From the NCBI GenBank assembly GCA_963726755.1, contig CAVSDB010000003.1:248001-312000 (forward strand): a DNA stretch of 64,000 bases, in the 5' to 3' direction. The first letter of the stretch is position 1, and every line of letters begins with the position of its first letter. This document shows, one piece after another, positions 9,573 to 19,230 of the stretch. A program made the position numbers and the translations under genes. Under the pieces are notes generated by a model that did no database searches, was not told where the DNA came from, and was given only the letters and a program-made list of their open reading frames with translations. The DNA is from DATKIY01 sp963726755 (GTDB taxonomy: Bacteria > Actinomycetota > Actinomycetes > JAHEKZ01).

Positions 9573-10946
9573 CTATCCGCGAGTGTGAAGTTGACGTGCC
9601 GCCTCGGACACCGAACCGGACAGCGACGGATACACGGTGGACGCATCCGAAAGCTGGTCGACGTTCAACCCCAGACGCACGGCGAGTGATACGGGGTAGA
9701 TCAGTTCGCTCGCCCGTGGCGCCACCACCACTCCGCCAACCACGATGCCGGTGCCCCGTCGGCAGAAGAGCTTGACGAATCCGTCGTCGATCCCCTGCAT
9801 CTTGGCTCGCGCATTCGTTGCGAGCGGCAACTTGATCGTTGACACCGACATCACGCCCGCATCGACCTGAGTCTGTGTGACACCGACAGTGGCGATCTCC
9901 GGATCGGTGAACACGTTGCTGGAGACAACCGCGAGATCGAACGGTGCCACCGCGTCACCGAGCGCATGTCGCATCGCGATGCGACCTTGCATAGCCGCCA
10001 CCGAAGCGAGCATCAGAACACCGGTGCAGTCACCGGCCGCATAAACCCCACGCGCGGTGGTCCGTGACACTCGGTCGACCTCGATGAAGCCGCGTTCGTC
10101 CAGTGCGACGCCGGCTTCGGCCAACCCCATGTCGACGGTATTCGGGATCGAACCGACGGCCATCAGCACGTGCGACCCCTCGACCGTGCCACCGTCTTGC
10201 AGGCTCACAACGACTCGATCACCCTCACGACGCGCCGCCACCGCGCGGGTCTTCGACAACACGGTCATCCCGCGCCTAGCAAAGACTTCCTCGATGACTT
10301 GCGCTGCGTCGGCGTCCTCGCCCGGGAGTACTCGCTCGCGAGACGACACCAGCGTCACCTTTGATCCCAGCGCTTGGTACGCGCAAGCGAACTCCGCGCC
10401 GGTCACGCCGGACCCGACGACGATCAACTCCGGCGGCAGTTGCTTCAAGTCGTACAGCTGGGTCCACGACAGGATGCGTTCGCCGTCAACGGCCGCGTCG
10501 GGCAACTCACGGGGGTGCGCCCCCGTTGCGATCAGGACCGCGTCCGCCTCCAAGACCTCGTTGCTGCCGTCATGACCAGTCGCGACGACCCGCGACGGGC
10601 CGTCCAGCCGTCCACGGCCATGGATTACCCGGATCCCATCACGCTCAAGGTGCGACTCGACGTCGTGCGACTGCGCGGACGCAAGCGACAGCACTCGCTC
10701 GTTGACAACGTCGAGCGCCACTTCGATGTCGCCTGGGAATCGGACGCCCAGTCGTCGCGAGTCGAAGACCTCGTCCATGACATCCGCGACGGTGATCAGC
10801 GCCTTGCTAGGGACACAGTCGGTCAGAACCGCCGAACCACCAAGACCGTCGGTGTCGACCAGGACCACCTCGGCCCCGAGTTGTGCGGCAGCCAACGCGG
10901 ACTCGTACCCACCCGGTCCACCACCAACGATCACGATGCGCGCCAC
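9573..10946 (-). CDS. lpdA: LpdA-like NAD(P)H:quinone reductase, flavoprotein disulfide-reductase family
   Basis: The 457-residue protein has two dinucleotide-binding Rossmann motifs (VIVGGGPGGYESAL at the start for FAD, VVGSGVTGAEFA for NAD(P)H), the FAD motif GVYAAGDCTG and a C-terminal dimerisation domain. The redox-active pair CxxxxC of true lipoamide dehydrogenases is not present: the site reads GGSAVLTDCVPSK, with only the second Cys kept. That pattern matches actinobacterial LpdA-type quinone reductases, not E3 subunits. GTG at 10946 begins the conserved sequence; longer in-frame starts would add an arginine-rich, non-conserved tail. Confidence 0.85.
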   Translation of the reverse strand: MARIVIVGGGPGGYESALAAAQLGAEVVLVDTDGLGGSAVLTDCVPSKALITVADVMDEVFDSRRLGVRFPGDIEVALDVVNERVLSLASAQSHDVESHLERDGIRVIHGRGRLDGPSRVVATGHDGSNEVLEADAVLIATGAHPRELPDAAVDGERILSWTQLYDLKQLPPELIVVGSGVTGAEFACAYQALGSKVTLVSSRERVLPGEDADAAQVIEEVFARRGMTVLSKTRAVAARREGDRVVVSLQDGGTVEGSHVLMAVGSIPNTVDMGLAEAGVALDERGFIEVDRVSRTTARGVYAAGDCTGVLMLASVAAMQGRIAMRHALGDAVAPFDLAVVSSNVFTDPEIATVGVTQTQVDAGVMSVSTIKLPLATNARAKMQGIDDGFVKLFCRRGTGIVVGGVVVAPRASELIYPVSLAVRLGLNVDQLSDASTVYPSLSGSVSEAARQLHTRG

Positions 10947-11006
10947 GCGGTCATTCTGGCCTACACCTCCGCGACGACGACACGCTGCGGCTCTACGCTC
11001 CCTCAC

Positions 11007-11456
11007 ATGGCCCTTTACGCTGCCTACGGCAGCAACATGGACCCAGGCCAGATGGCTGAACGAGCCCCGCATTCACCACTTTCTGGTAGCGGTTGGCTGG
11101 ACGGTTGGCGACTCACGTTCGGCGGTGAGGATCTCGGCTGGGAGGGCGCCCTGGCCACTGTCGTCGAGGAGCCCGGCGAGCACGTCTTCGTGGTCCTCTA
11201 CGACCTGACCTCGCTCGACGAGCATGCCCTGGACGCCTGGGAGGGCGCCCTCGGGATCTACGACAAGATCCGGCTGCGGGTGCAGACCCTTGACGGGGAC
11301 CGGCTGGCCTGGCTGTACGTCCTTAACGGCTACGAAGGCGGCCTCCCCTCGGCTCGCTACCTGGGGATCATGGCCGACGCCGCCGAGGCGGCCGGCGCCC
11401 CTGACGACTACGTCCGTGATCTTCGAAGCCGACCCTGCAGATCGGTGGGTCCATGA
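11007..11456 (+). CDS. Gamma-glutamylcyclotransferase-like protein
   Basis: A 149-residue protein starting MALYAAYGSNMDPGQM, the YGSN substrate-binding loop of the gamma-glutamylcyclotransferase fold, and ending VRDLRSRPCRSVGP. Family enzymes cyclise gamma-glutamyl amines or peptides to 5-oxoproline; in bacteria many members have unknown substrates. The ATG at 11007 lies 60 bases from the divergent lpdA start. The catalytic Glu expected in the middle of the fold is likely in the VLYDLTSLDEHALDAWEG segment but cannot be fixed without alignment. Confidence 0.85.
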   Translation: MALYAAYGSNMDPGQMAERAPHSPLSGSGWLDGWRLTFGGEDLGWEGALATVVEEPGEHVFVVLYDLTSLDEHALDAWEGALGIYDKIRLRVQTLDGDRLAWLYVLNGYEGGLPSARYLGIMADAAEAAGAPDDYVRDLRSRPCRSVGP

Positions 11457-11519
11457 TTTCTTCGGATTCCCAGTCGATAAGCCCTCAACCCCACGCCGCC
11501 CCCTCCCGATAGCCAATTC

Positions 11520-11960
11520 ATGGGAGTAGCCACGCGTGACGACGTCCGGATCATTCGGCCGGCAGCGATCCTCGACGAGCGGGCAGCGCTCCGCGTCCTG
11601 GAAGAGTTGAAACGGCTCGATATCAGCAATGGTGGGGTCTGGAACGCGACCTCGTCGCTGTGGCAGCGCTACGACACTGCGTGGGACGGTATGGGTGGCA
11701 CCCGAGGCAATGCCCGGCTGCTCGGCTCGATCGCCGTCATGTATGACTCCCCCAACCGGCACCAGATCACGATCTACAAAGTGACCATCACTCCCTACGG
11801 ACTGGACAGCGGCTGGTCAGTGGAGTCGCTGGTAGACGACGCGCTTACTTGGGTCGGACTGTCACTACAGACCTGCCCGCGCGCCGAACTCGGTGACCCG
11901 CCCCGCAGGGACCCCTTCAAGGCAGGTATGACGGACAACCCGCTTCCGACAGCCGACTAG
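11520..11960 (+). CDS. Hypothetical protein, conserved-looking
   Basis: The 146-residue soluble protein begins MGVATRDDVRIIRPAAILDE and shows normal high-GC codon use. I do not recognise the family. The central region alternates hydrophobic residues (LLGSIAVMYDS, HQITIYKVTITPYG), compatible with a small alpha/beta fold. It lies 63 bases after the cyclotransferase gene on the same strand and may be co-transcribed with it; the ATG has no clear ribosome site. It is a real gene by base composition and length, but no function can be given. Confidence 0.6.
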   Translation: MGVATRDDVRIIRPAAILDERAALRVLEELKRLDISNGGVWNATSSLWQRYDTAWDGMGGTRGNARLLGSIAVMYDSPNRHQITIYKVTITPYGLDSGWSVESLVDDALTWVGLSLQTCPRAELGDPPRRDPFKAGMTDNPLPTAD

Positions 11961-11967
11961 TCAGCGA

Positions 11968-13179
11968 CTACACGTCGGCGAGTTCGGTCAGCGCCATCGC
12001 CGCGAGCAATTGAACTCCCAACGCAATCGCACGTTCATCTGCGTCGAACGTTCCTTGGTGCAAATCACGAACGGTGTCGTCTCCGGGTGTGCGCACTCCT
12101 AGTCGGAACAATGCGCCGGGCGTCTTCTCCAGGTACCAGGCGAAATCCTCGCCTCCCAGACTTTGCTCGACGTTCTCAACGCAATCGTCGCCAAGTACGA
12201 CGCGTGCTGCTCGCTCAATGAGGGCGACCGACTCGGCGTCGTTGTTCACCGGTGGTACGCCGCGGGTGTAGTTGACGTCAACGTGCACCCCGTACGGCGA
12301 AACGACCGACTCAACAGCATCGGTCACCACTTGCGGTGCGTGCTCCCACGCCAACGCATCGAGCGACCTGACGGTCCCCTCGGTATGCCCGTGTTGGGGG
12401 ATGACGTTCGCAGCACCACCGGCATGCACCTGGCCCCACACCACCGACAACCCCGCCCTCGGGTCTACCCGTCTGCTTAACACCGAGGGGACGTCGGTCA
12501 CCACCTTGGCGAGTGCATACACGAGGTCTCCGGTCAGATGAGGTCGCGCCGTGTGGCCGCCAAGGCTCGTCAGGTCCACGCGGACGTGATCGCTGCTGCC
12601 GGTGATGGGCCCAACTCGAACACCGACGCGTCCGACGTCTTGTCTTGGATCACAATGCAGGGCCAGGATCCGACGGACATCGTCGACGGCGCCGGCCGCG
12701 ATCACGTCCAACGCCCCACCGGGCATCGCTTCCTCAGCGGGCTGAAAGACCAGCCGAACTCGTCCCTTGATGCCGCGGGCCAGGTGCTGTTGCTGCAACA
12801 CCAAACCCACCCCGAGCAGGATCGCGGTATGGACGTCGTGGCCGCAGGCGTGACACAACCCTTCGACGGTCGATCGGTAGGGGGTACCGACCTTTTCGTC
12901 CGGGATCGGTAACGCATCGAGGTCGGCTCGCAGCGCTACGACGGGTTCACCCTCGCCAATGTCACAGGTCAGACCCGCGCCTCCCGGCAGAACGCGCGGG
13001 AGCAAGCCCGCCTGTTCGAGGCGTTCGGCGACGATCTCGGTCGTCCGAAACTCTTGTCGCCCAATCTCGGGATGAGCGTGGAAGTCACGACGAAACGCAA
13101 CCAGTTCCTCGTTCAACTCAGCAGCGGCATCGGCCAACTGAGGGACCAACGTCGTCAGGTCCAAGGAAAGTGCGCTCAC
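11968..13179 (-). CDS. M20-family amidohydrolase (hippurate/IAA-amino acid hydrolase type)
   Basis: The 403-residue protein contains HAHPEIGRQEF, ALRADLDALPI and the metal-binding CHACGHDVHTAILLG, characteristic of the M20D amidohydrolase group, plus the C-terminal GGEDFAWYLEKTPG metal-ligand motif. These enzymes cleave N-acyl amino acids with two divalent metal ions. Its GTG start lies 18 bases after the stop of the methylmalonyl-CoA mutase gene, so the two are likely one transcript, although no shared pathway is obvious. Confidence 0.92.
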   Translation of the reverse strand: MSALSLDLTTLVPQLADAAAELNEELVAFRRDFHAHPEIGRQEFRTTEIVAERLEQAGLLPRVLPGGAGLTCDIGEGEPVVALRADLDALPIPDEKVGTPYRSTVEGLCHACGHDVHTAILLGVGLVLQQQHLARGIKGRVRLVFQPAEEAMPGGALDVIAAGAVDDVRRILALHCDPRQDVGRVGVRVGPITGSSDHVRVDLTSLGGHTARPHLTGDLVYALAKVVTDVPSVLSRRVDPRAGLSVVWGQVHAGGAANVIPQHGHTEGTVRSLDALAWEHAPQVVTDAVESVVSPYGVHVDVNYTRGVPPVNNDAESVALIERAARVVLGDDCVENVEQSLGGEDFAWYLEKTPGALFRLGVRTPGDDTVRDLHQGTFDADERAIALGVQLLAAMALTELADV

Positions 13180-13197
13180 GGCGTCGAGGCTAGCCGC

Positions 13198-14784
13198 TCA
13201 AAACGCGTCGGCGGGGGTGTAGGTGCCCCACACCCCGCGAAGCGCGTCGCAAACCTCGCCGACCGTTGCTCGGCTGCGCAATGCCTCCCGCATCGGGTAG
13301 AGGACGTTCGCGTCCCCGGCGGCCGCCTCGCGAAGCTCGGCAAGGTGCCGATCCACCACGGCCTGGTCACGGTCAGCACGTAGTCGAGCCAGCCGGGCAG
13401 CCTGATCAGCCTCGATCGAAGGATCGACTCGAAGTGGTTGGTACGGCTCTTCCTCATCAAGCACAAACCGGTTCACTCCAACCACGACCCGAGAGGCACT
13501 GTCGATTTGCTTCGCCACTTCGTACGCGCTGCGTTCGATCTCGGACTTCTGAAAGCCCTGCTCAATGGCTGCGACGGCGCCGCCTTGATCCTCGATGCGC
13601 TTCATCAGGTCGAGCGCGGCGGACTCAACCTCGTCGGTGAGGGACTCGACGACGTACGAGCCCGCGAACGGGTCGACGGTGGCTGTGACATCTGTTTCAT
13701 ACGCCAACACTTGTTGGGTTCGCAGCGCAAGTCGCGCCGCCTTCGCGCTGGGGAGTGCCAGAGCTTCGTCGTAGCTGTTGGTGTGCAGGGACTGCGTTCC
13801 CCCCATGACTGCCGCTAGACCCTGAACCGCGACGCGAACCAGGTTGACCTCCGGTTGTTGCGCCGTCAGTTGAACACCAGCGGTCTGCGTATGAAAGCGA
13901 AGCATCAACGACTTCGGATCGGTGGCTCCGAACTCGTCACGCATGACTCGTGCCCAGATTCGACGTGCCGCCCGGAACTTCGCCACTTCTTCAAGGAACG
14001 TCGTACGCGACACAAAGAAGAACGCCAGTCGCGGAGCGAATTCGTCGACGTCCTGACCGGACGCAATCGCGGCGCGGACGTACTCGATGCCGTCTGCCAA
14101 CGTGAACGCGATCTCCTGCGCAGGCGTAGCCCCGGCTTCGGCCATGTGATAGCCCGAAATCGAGATGGTGTTCCATCGCGGGATCTCGTCGCGGCAGTAC
14201 TTGAAGATGTCCGTGATCAGTCGAAGCGAGGCTGCTGGCGGGTAGATGTAGGTGCCCCGTGCGATGTACTCCTTGAGGACGTCGTTCTGGATCGTGCCGT
14301 TGAGCGCCCCACCAGGAACGCCATGTTCTTCAGCAACCAACTGATAGAGCAACAACAGCACTGCCGCGGGTGCGTTGATCGTCATCGACGTCGACACTTG
14401 CTCAAGCGGAATGTCGTCGAAGAGCACGCGCATGTCGTCAATCGAGTCGATCGCAACGCCGACCTTGCCGACCTCTCCGGCAGCAACCGGGTGGTCCGAG
14501 TCGTACCCCATCTGCGTTGGCAGGTCGAACGCCACCGATAGTCCGGTCGTCCCCGCCTTCAGCAGGTGGTGATACCTCTCGTTCGACTCCTTGGCGGTGC
14601 CAAACCCGGCGTACTGCCGCATGGTCCAGGGGCGTCCGGTGTACATCGTCGGGTAGACACCGCGCGTAAAGGGGAACTCGCCGGGTTGACCCAACTCTTG
14701 GTCGGCATCCCACTGCGCCAGGGCGTCGGGTCCGTAGACCGGCTCAATGGGGAAGCCCGACTCGGATCGACGCTCGTCGCTCAT
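13198..14784 (-). CDS. mcmA: Methylmalonyl-CoA mutase, large (catalytic) subunit of a split enzyme
   Basis: The 528-residue protein is the TIM-barrel substrate-binding half of methylmalonyl-CoA mutase: TRGVYPTMYTGRPWTMRQYAG, GLSVAFDLPTQMGYDSDHP, and QSLHTNSYDEALALP are conserved. The protein stops where the family barrel ends and lacks the B12-binding domain with DxHxxG; that domain is encoded separately at 42712-43119. Together they would interconvert (R)-methylmalonyl-CoA and succinyl-CoA, completing the route begun by the carboxylase at 2.2-6.5 kb. ATG 14784 is chosen because homology starts there. No MeaB chaperone gene is visible nearby. Confidence 0.93.
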   Translation of the reverse strand: MSDERRSESGFPIEPVYGPDALAQWDADQELGQPGEFPFTRGVYPTMYTGRPWTMRQYAGFGTAKESNERYHHLLKAGTTGLSVAFDLPTQMGYDSDHPVAAGEVGKVGVAIDSIDDMRVLFDDIPLEQVSTSMTINAPAAVLLLLYQLVAEEHGVPGGALNGTIQNDVLKEYIARGTYIYPPAASLRLITDIFKYCRDEIPRWNTISISGYHMAEAGATPAQEIAFTLADGIEYVRAAIASGQDVDEFAPRLAFFFVSRTTFLEEVAKFRAARRIWARVMRDEFGATDPKSLMLRFHTQTAGVQLTAQQPEVNLVRVAVQGLAAVMGGTQSLHTNSYDEALALPSAKAARLALRTQQVLAYETDVTATVDPFAGSYVVESLTDEVESAALDLMKRIEDQGGAVAAIEQGFQKSEIERSAYEVAKQIDSASRVVVGVNRFVLDEEEPYQPLRVDPSIEADQAARLARLRADRDQAVVDRHLAELREAAAGDANVLYPMREALRSRATVGEVCDALRGVWGTYTPADAF

Positions 14785-14912
14785 GGTTGCTCCAACTGCC
14801 GGAAGTGTGCCGCCCCGATCACGGGTGCGCCCGGAACCAGGGTAGGGCCAGACACGTCCCACAACGGTTGCGGGTACTTCAAGCGGGGGAAGGGTTCAGG
14901 GCACAAGGGTTC

Positions 14913-15621
14913 ATGCAGCACACTCAGAGCGTGCGAATTCTGGTGGCAGACGACGACCCATCGGTCCGCGAGTCTCTTCGCCGGTCATTGACCTTCAACG
15001 GATACGACGTCACAGCTGTCGAAGACGGCGCGGCCGCACTGGTTGAGGTTGCCAGCGACTGTCCTGATGCACTCATCCTGGACATCAACATGCCAATCCT
15101 TGACGGCCTGGAGACCTGTCGCAGATTGCGCGCTGCTGGCAATGACTTGCCGGTGCTCATGCTGACCGCCCGAGACGAGGTCCGCGATCGAGTGCTCGGG
15201 TTGGACGCAGGAGCAGACGACTACTTGCCCAAACCGTTCGCACTTGAAGAGTTACTCGCCAGGTTGCGAGCACTCCTTCGCCGGACTCCTTCAGAAGGCG
15301 GCAGCTAGCGGCACGGCTCTCGGCTTCGGCGATCTCACCCTCGACGTCAACTCACGTGAAGCCAAGCGCGGAGGACGATCGCTGACGCTTACCCGTACTG
15401 AGTTCTCTCTACTCGAACTGTTCCTACACAACCCCAAACGCGTGCTGTCTCGAGCCACGATTCTCGACGAGGTTTGGGGGTACAACTTTCCGACGACGGC
15501 CAACTCGCTCGAGGTCTACATCGGTTACTTGCGCCGCAAGACCGAGGCGGAGGGGGAACCACGCCTGATCCATACGGTGCGCGGCGTCGGCTACGTGCTT
15601 CGGGAGCCTGACGGTGAGTGA
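14913..15621 (+). CDS. mprA: MprA-like response regulator, OmpR family (one frameshift)
   Basis: The receiver domain (VRILVADDDPSVRESLRRSL, phospho-acceptor Asp near residue 57 in ILDINMP, Lys in YLPKPFALEELLAR) is followed by an OmpR-type winged helix (LTLTRTEFSLLELFL ... VYIGYLRRKTEAEGE ... HTVRGVGYVLRE). Both halves match mycobacterial MprA closely. The frame breaks at about 15298 in the linker: the first frame ends PSEGGS-stop and the second resumes SGTALGFGDLTLDV, consistent with an extra G in a GG run. ATG 14913 or GTG 14931 could be the start. The kinase gene overlaps the end, so the pair is co-translated. Confidence 0.9.
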
Positions 15622-16993
15622 CGTGACAAAGGCTCAAACCCCTGGACGTCGGGCATCCCGGATGTCACTACGAAGCCGCATCGCCATGCTCTCTGCCCTT
15701 GCCGTTGCGATTGCCATCACAGTCACCACGATCGCGGTCTACCTAATCGTCCGCAACGAGCTGTATCAACAGTTCGACACTGACCTGATGCGACGCACGT
15801 ACGCCGTCGCACAGGCGGTGGGAAACCCCGACGCAGTGGCTCAGTTTCCCGCTGCCCTCGCGGACAACGCCTACGTCGGAATTCTGAGCCGAGACAACGT
15901 GATGTTCCCTTCGCAGGGTGGGATTGCGCCACCAAGCTCCGATCAAGAGTTGGCCGTCGCCGACGGAACTCTTGAGCATTCTCTGCGGTCGGTCACTCAA
16001 GACGGAGAGTCACTGCGGGTCGCGGCCGTGCCCGCAGGGCAATCAGGCGCACTCGTTGTCGCCCAACCGACCACGCCTGTCGAAGACACCCTCGGCGACC
16101 TGACGGTCTACCTGATCGTCATTGGCTTGCTCGGCGTCGCCAGCGCAGGAGTGCTCGGGTACGTCGTCGCGCGGACGGGTCTTCGACCGGTAGCCGACCT
16201 GACCGCGGCTACTGAACGCGTCGCGCGAACTGAGGACCTCACGCCCATCGACGTGTCTGGCGATGACGAAGTTGCGAGATTGGCCGAATCGTTCAACGCG
16301 ATGCTTGGGTCCTTGGATTCAGCACGTGAACGTGAACGACGTCTTGTCGCCGATGCCGGTCATGAACTGCGTACTCCACTGACCTCGATCCGGACGAACC
16401 TCGATCTCCTGGCCCAGTCCGAAGCAACGGCAGACAAACTTCCCCAGGCCGAGCGCGCCGCCATGCTGGACGACGCACGTGTGCAACTCGCCGAACTAAG
16501 TGACCTGGTGGGCGACCTCGTGCAATTGTCGCGTGGTGCCCCGGTGGACGAGCCACTCGAAGCAGTCGACTTCGAGGCAGTCGTGGTTCGAGCGACGGAT
16601 CGCGTACGACCCCGCGCGTCGGGCATCGCGTTCGACAGTCAGCTACAACCGTGGTGGCTCGATGGCAGCCCCGCGATGCTGGAACGAGCCGTCACCAACA
16701 TCCTGGGGAACGCGGTGAAATGGAGCCCGGCTGACGGCACCGTTCACCTCCGCCTCGAGCACGGTCAACTCACGGTGACCGACGAAGGTCCGGGAATCCC
16801 CGAAGGGGATCAGGCTCGCGTCTTCGAACGGTTCTACCGATCTCCCGCATCTCGCGGGACGCCTGGCTCAGGACTTGGGCTGGCGATCGTTGCGCAGGCA
16901 GCAGAACGTCACGGTGGCACTGTGGTGGCGCGCAACAGCGCGTCAGGGGGCGCCGAAATCGTGCTATCCCTCCCAGGGACCCCACAGCCCTGA
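15614..16993 (+). CDS. mprB: MprB-like sensor histidine kinase
   Basis: The 459-residue protein has an N-terminal membrane segment (about 25-45), a periplasmic region of about 110 residues, a second membrane segment (about 160-182), HAMP (about 183-235), HisKA with DAGHELRTPLTSIRTNLDLL (phospho-acceptor His250) and a HATPase domain with GNAVKW, DEGPGIPEGD and GSGLGLAIV. The length and order match MprB. The GTG start overlaps the end of the regulator gene by eight bases. It should sense cell-envelope stress and phosphorylate the neighbouring regulator. Confidence 0.94.
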   Translation: MSDVTKAQTPGRRASRMSLRSRIAMLSALAVAIAITVTTIAVYLIVRNELYQQFDTDLMRRTYAVAQAVGNPDAVAQFPAALADNAYVGILSRDNVMFPSQGGIAPPSSDQELAVADGTLEHSLRSVTQDGESLRVAAVPAGQSGALVVAQPTTPVEDTLGDLTVYLIVIGLLGVASAGVLGYVVARTGLRPVADLTAATERVARTEDLTPIDVSGDDEVARLAESFNAMLGSLDSARERERRLVADAGHELRTPLTSIRTNLDLLAQSEATADKLPQAERAAMLDDARVQLAELSDLVGDLVQLSRGAPVDEPLEAVDFEAVVVRATDRVRPRASGIAFDSQLQPWWLDGSPAMLERAVTNILGNAVKWSPADGTVHLRLEHGQLTVTDEGPGIPEGDQARVFERFYRSPASRGTPGSGLGLAIVAQAAERHGGTVVARNSASGGAEIVLSLPGTPQP

Positions 16994-17041
16994 CCTTCGC
17001 CAATGAGTGACCCTTCACGGGATGGCACCGGTGCGTGGCTA

Positions 17042-17375
17042 CTAGTGGCCCGCGTCGTAAAGCGCCCCCGAATTGACCGCACCTGCGGAGACGACCACCA
17101 CGCGGTCTTCCGGATTGTCGCCGGGGCTCTCGTACACATTGACACGTCGTCCGCCAGCACCCGAGGGATCTGAGTCGGCACATCCCAACTGCCAGCCGGT
17201 GCCAGATCTGCTCACCGAACTTGGGATCATCCTCGCCTACCCAGTGGTAGAGAGTGTCTCCAAATCGAAGGTCTGAGACGCAGTCCGCCCCACTGGGTTG
17301 ATCGTCGCCACAACTGGGAAGGGTCGCGACCACGAGGAGGCACAAGACGAAAATGTAGCGACGCCGCCCTCCCAC
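17042..17375 (-). CDS. Small predicted lipoprotein (one frameshift)
   Basis: GTG at 17375 begins MGGRRRYIFVLCLLVVATLPSC, an Arg-rich n-region, hydrophobic core and lipobox LPSC, so it is exported and lipidated at Cys22. The mature part is about 85 residues, contains a second Cys pair and ends VVVVSAGAVNSGALYDAGH. The frame breaks at about 17185 in a CCC run: before it the reading is WHRLAVG, after it CADSDPSGAGG. No family is securely recognised; it has the size of small actinobacterial lipoproteins with a C...C core. It is convergent with mprB and lies between mprAB and htrA, so an envelope role is plausible but unproven. Confidence 0.6.
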
Positions 17376-17517
17376 AGTAGCGGTGCCGTAGTTGCATGAA
17401 CCGAGTGTGGCACCCCTAGTACTAAACCCTCAGCCAGATCATGGACTGCGGTCGCACCCGCGGAATCAGAGGATGTATTGCGATTAGCGACCTTGGTCGG
17501 GCTGGTGTTCGGAAAGG

Positions 17518-17832
17518 TCAAGGCCCCGGCCACGGCGGCGACTGCAGCACTCGGTAAGACTCGTGCTCAGGGTCAGGTGGAAGCGGCGGAGGACCATCAC
17601 CGGCCCAGTAGTAACGACCGTCATCCCACGATGGCCTCACCAAGACCCATCGTGTTCTTGCCCTCGCCCAAGCGAGGGCTTCGCTCAACTTTGGCGTATC
17701 AAGACTCTCAGGCGGGCCGCCTTCGGGACCTCCAACGAGCACTTGATACGCACCACCGGTGCTAGGGCCGTCCCAAGTCCACTCGTCCCAAGCGATCCAG
17801 GCCTGCGGCCGCGAAATCCCTTGCTCGTTCAT
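17518..17832 (-). CDS. Hypothetical protein
   Basis: The frame from ATG 17832 encodes 104 residues, starting MNEQGISRPQAWIAWDEW and rich in Trp, Pro and Gly (WVLVRPSWDDGRYYWAGDG). Such a composition is not what a random antisense frame of a neighbouring gene would give, and there is no competing gene here. A longer start at 17910 is possible. No family is recognised. It is read away from htrA and has 142 bases of featureless sequence between it and the lipoprotein gene. Confidence 0.5.
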   Translation of the reverse strand: MNEQGISRPQAWIAWDEWTWDGPSTGGAYQVLVGGPEGGPPESLDTPKLSEALAWARARTRWVLVRPSWDDGRYYWAGDGPPPLPPDPEHESYRVLQSPPWPGP

Positions 17833-18006
17833 GACTGAACAGTCTGCCGCGGTTCGCACGACAAGGGGATGTATGAGCGATGACGAGGTGGTCAATGTTG
17901 CTGCGGTCAAGCGGAATCCCCAACGCGGATTGAGCTCTGACGCACGAAAGGGTCGATTAGCCCCTGGACAAGGTCGCTCACTTTCTTGGCCGCCCTTAGG
18001 CCACCT

Positions 18007-18025
18007 CTCAGGGTTCTTTCAGGTT
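18007..18025 (+). promoter_or_regulatory. Candidate MprA box upstream of htrA
   Basis: CTCAGGGT, three bases, then TTCAGGTT: two 8-base direct repeats with a 3-base spacer, the 8-3-8 layout known for MprA boxes. It lies 20 bases before the ATG at 18046 and 47 bases before the in-frame ATG at 18073. An almost identical 19-base box precedes the PspC operon at 51422. Binding by the regulator at 14913 is inferred. Confidence 0.5.
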
Positions 18026-18045
18026 GATCGAGCAGCATCATCGAC

Positions 18046-19189
18046 ATGACCTACACCTACCCCCCTCTTCCAATGCCCGCCCCCATGCCCGCGCCGCTCC
18101 AGCGCCTCGCAAGTCGCGAGCCGGTCTGGGAACCGTTGCAGTCGTCGCCACCCTCGCCGCTTCGCTCGGAGCTGGACTCGGCGCTGGCGTCGTGATGGCA
18201 ACCAACAACGACCCGATCTCTTCGACTTCCACCACGAACAGCCAAGGCATCACTAGCCAGACCTCACTTCCGACCGGAAGCGTCGCCAAGGTCGCCGCAG
18301 CAGTGCTGCCAAGCGTGGTCTCCATCCAGTTCTCGAACGGCAGTACTGGTGGTTCCGGATCGGGTGTGGTCATCAGCAACGACGGCCTGATTCTGACGAA
18401 CAACCACGTCGTCGAGGCGGCTGCCAATGGCGGCAGCCTCACCGTCAACTTCACCGATGGCCAGAGCACGAGCGGTGAAATCGTCGGTCGCGACCCAAGT
18501 GCAGACATTGCCGTCATCCGGGTCTCCGGAATTGACAACCTGGTTCCCGTCAAGATGGGAACCTCAAGCGACCTTCAGGTCGGGCAAAGCGTTGTCGCCA
18601 TTGGTGAACCACTCGGACTCACCGGCACCGTGACGACCGGCATCGTCAGCGCCATCAACCGTCCCGTGACGGCAGGCGATGGTGGGACCAACTCATCGGT
18701 GCTGAACGCGATTCAGACCGACGCTGCCATCAACCCCGGAAACTCCGGCGGTGCGCTAGTCAACCTGAAGGGCGAATTGGTCGGCATCAACTCCGCCATC
18801 GCCACCCTGGGAGCGTCGACCGGAAGTCAAAGCGGCAGCATCGGCCTCGGCTTCGCCATCCCGATCGATGAAGCCAAGTGGATTGCCGACGAGCTTGTTC
18901 AGAACGGCACCGCCACGCACTCGCAGCTTGGGATCTCGATCGGCGACGCAGCGGTGACATCCTCGGCGCCAAGGTCGAGAGCGTCGAGAACGGCAGCGCG
19001 GCTGACGCCGCTGGCCTGCAGGGTGGCGACGTGGTCACCGGCTTCAACGGTGAGCGGATCGACTCCGCCGACTCACTAGTCGCGGCGGTGCGAGCCATCA
19101 AGCCGGGTACCACCGTAAAGCTCGAGTACTCACGCAACGGTCAGACCACGAGTACCGAAGTCACTCTGGGGACTGCTCCGACCAACTAG
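18046..19189 (+). CDS. htrA: HtrA/PepD-type serine protease, membrane-anchored (frameshifted)
   Basis: Pro-rich cytosolic N-terminus, one membrane segment (GTVAVVATLAASLGAGLGAG), trypsin-like domain with the catalytic triad His (LTNNHVV), Asp (SADIAVI) and Ser (GNSGGALV), then a PDZ domain (VENGSAADAAGLQGGDVVTG). The frame breaks at about 18950 by a one-base deletion: GISIGDA continues as GDILGAKVESV in another frame. A second break near 18100 is likely, because the plausible start MTYTYPPLPMPAPM is out of frame with the membrane segment. With mprA and mprB upstream this is the mycobacterial mprA-mprB-pepD arrangement, interrupted by two small opposite-strand genes. It would degrade misfolded exported proteins. 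Confidence 0.9.
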
Positions 19190-19230
19190 TCGGGGCTGAC
19201 CGCGGAGGAACGACGAGGTCGAGGCGGGTG

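Noticed and set aside
13855..14541. 228-codon plus-strand frame inside the mutase gene
   Set aside because: Antisense shadow; Arg/His-rich without domains.
18024..18045. TTG start for htrA at 18024
   Set aside because: It lies within the direct-repeat box and gives a His/Pro-rich start; the ATG at 18046 or 18073 with an indel is more natural.
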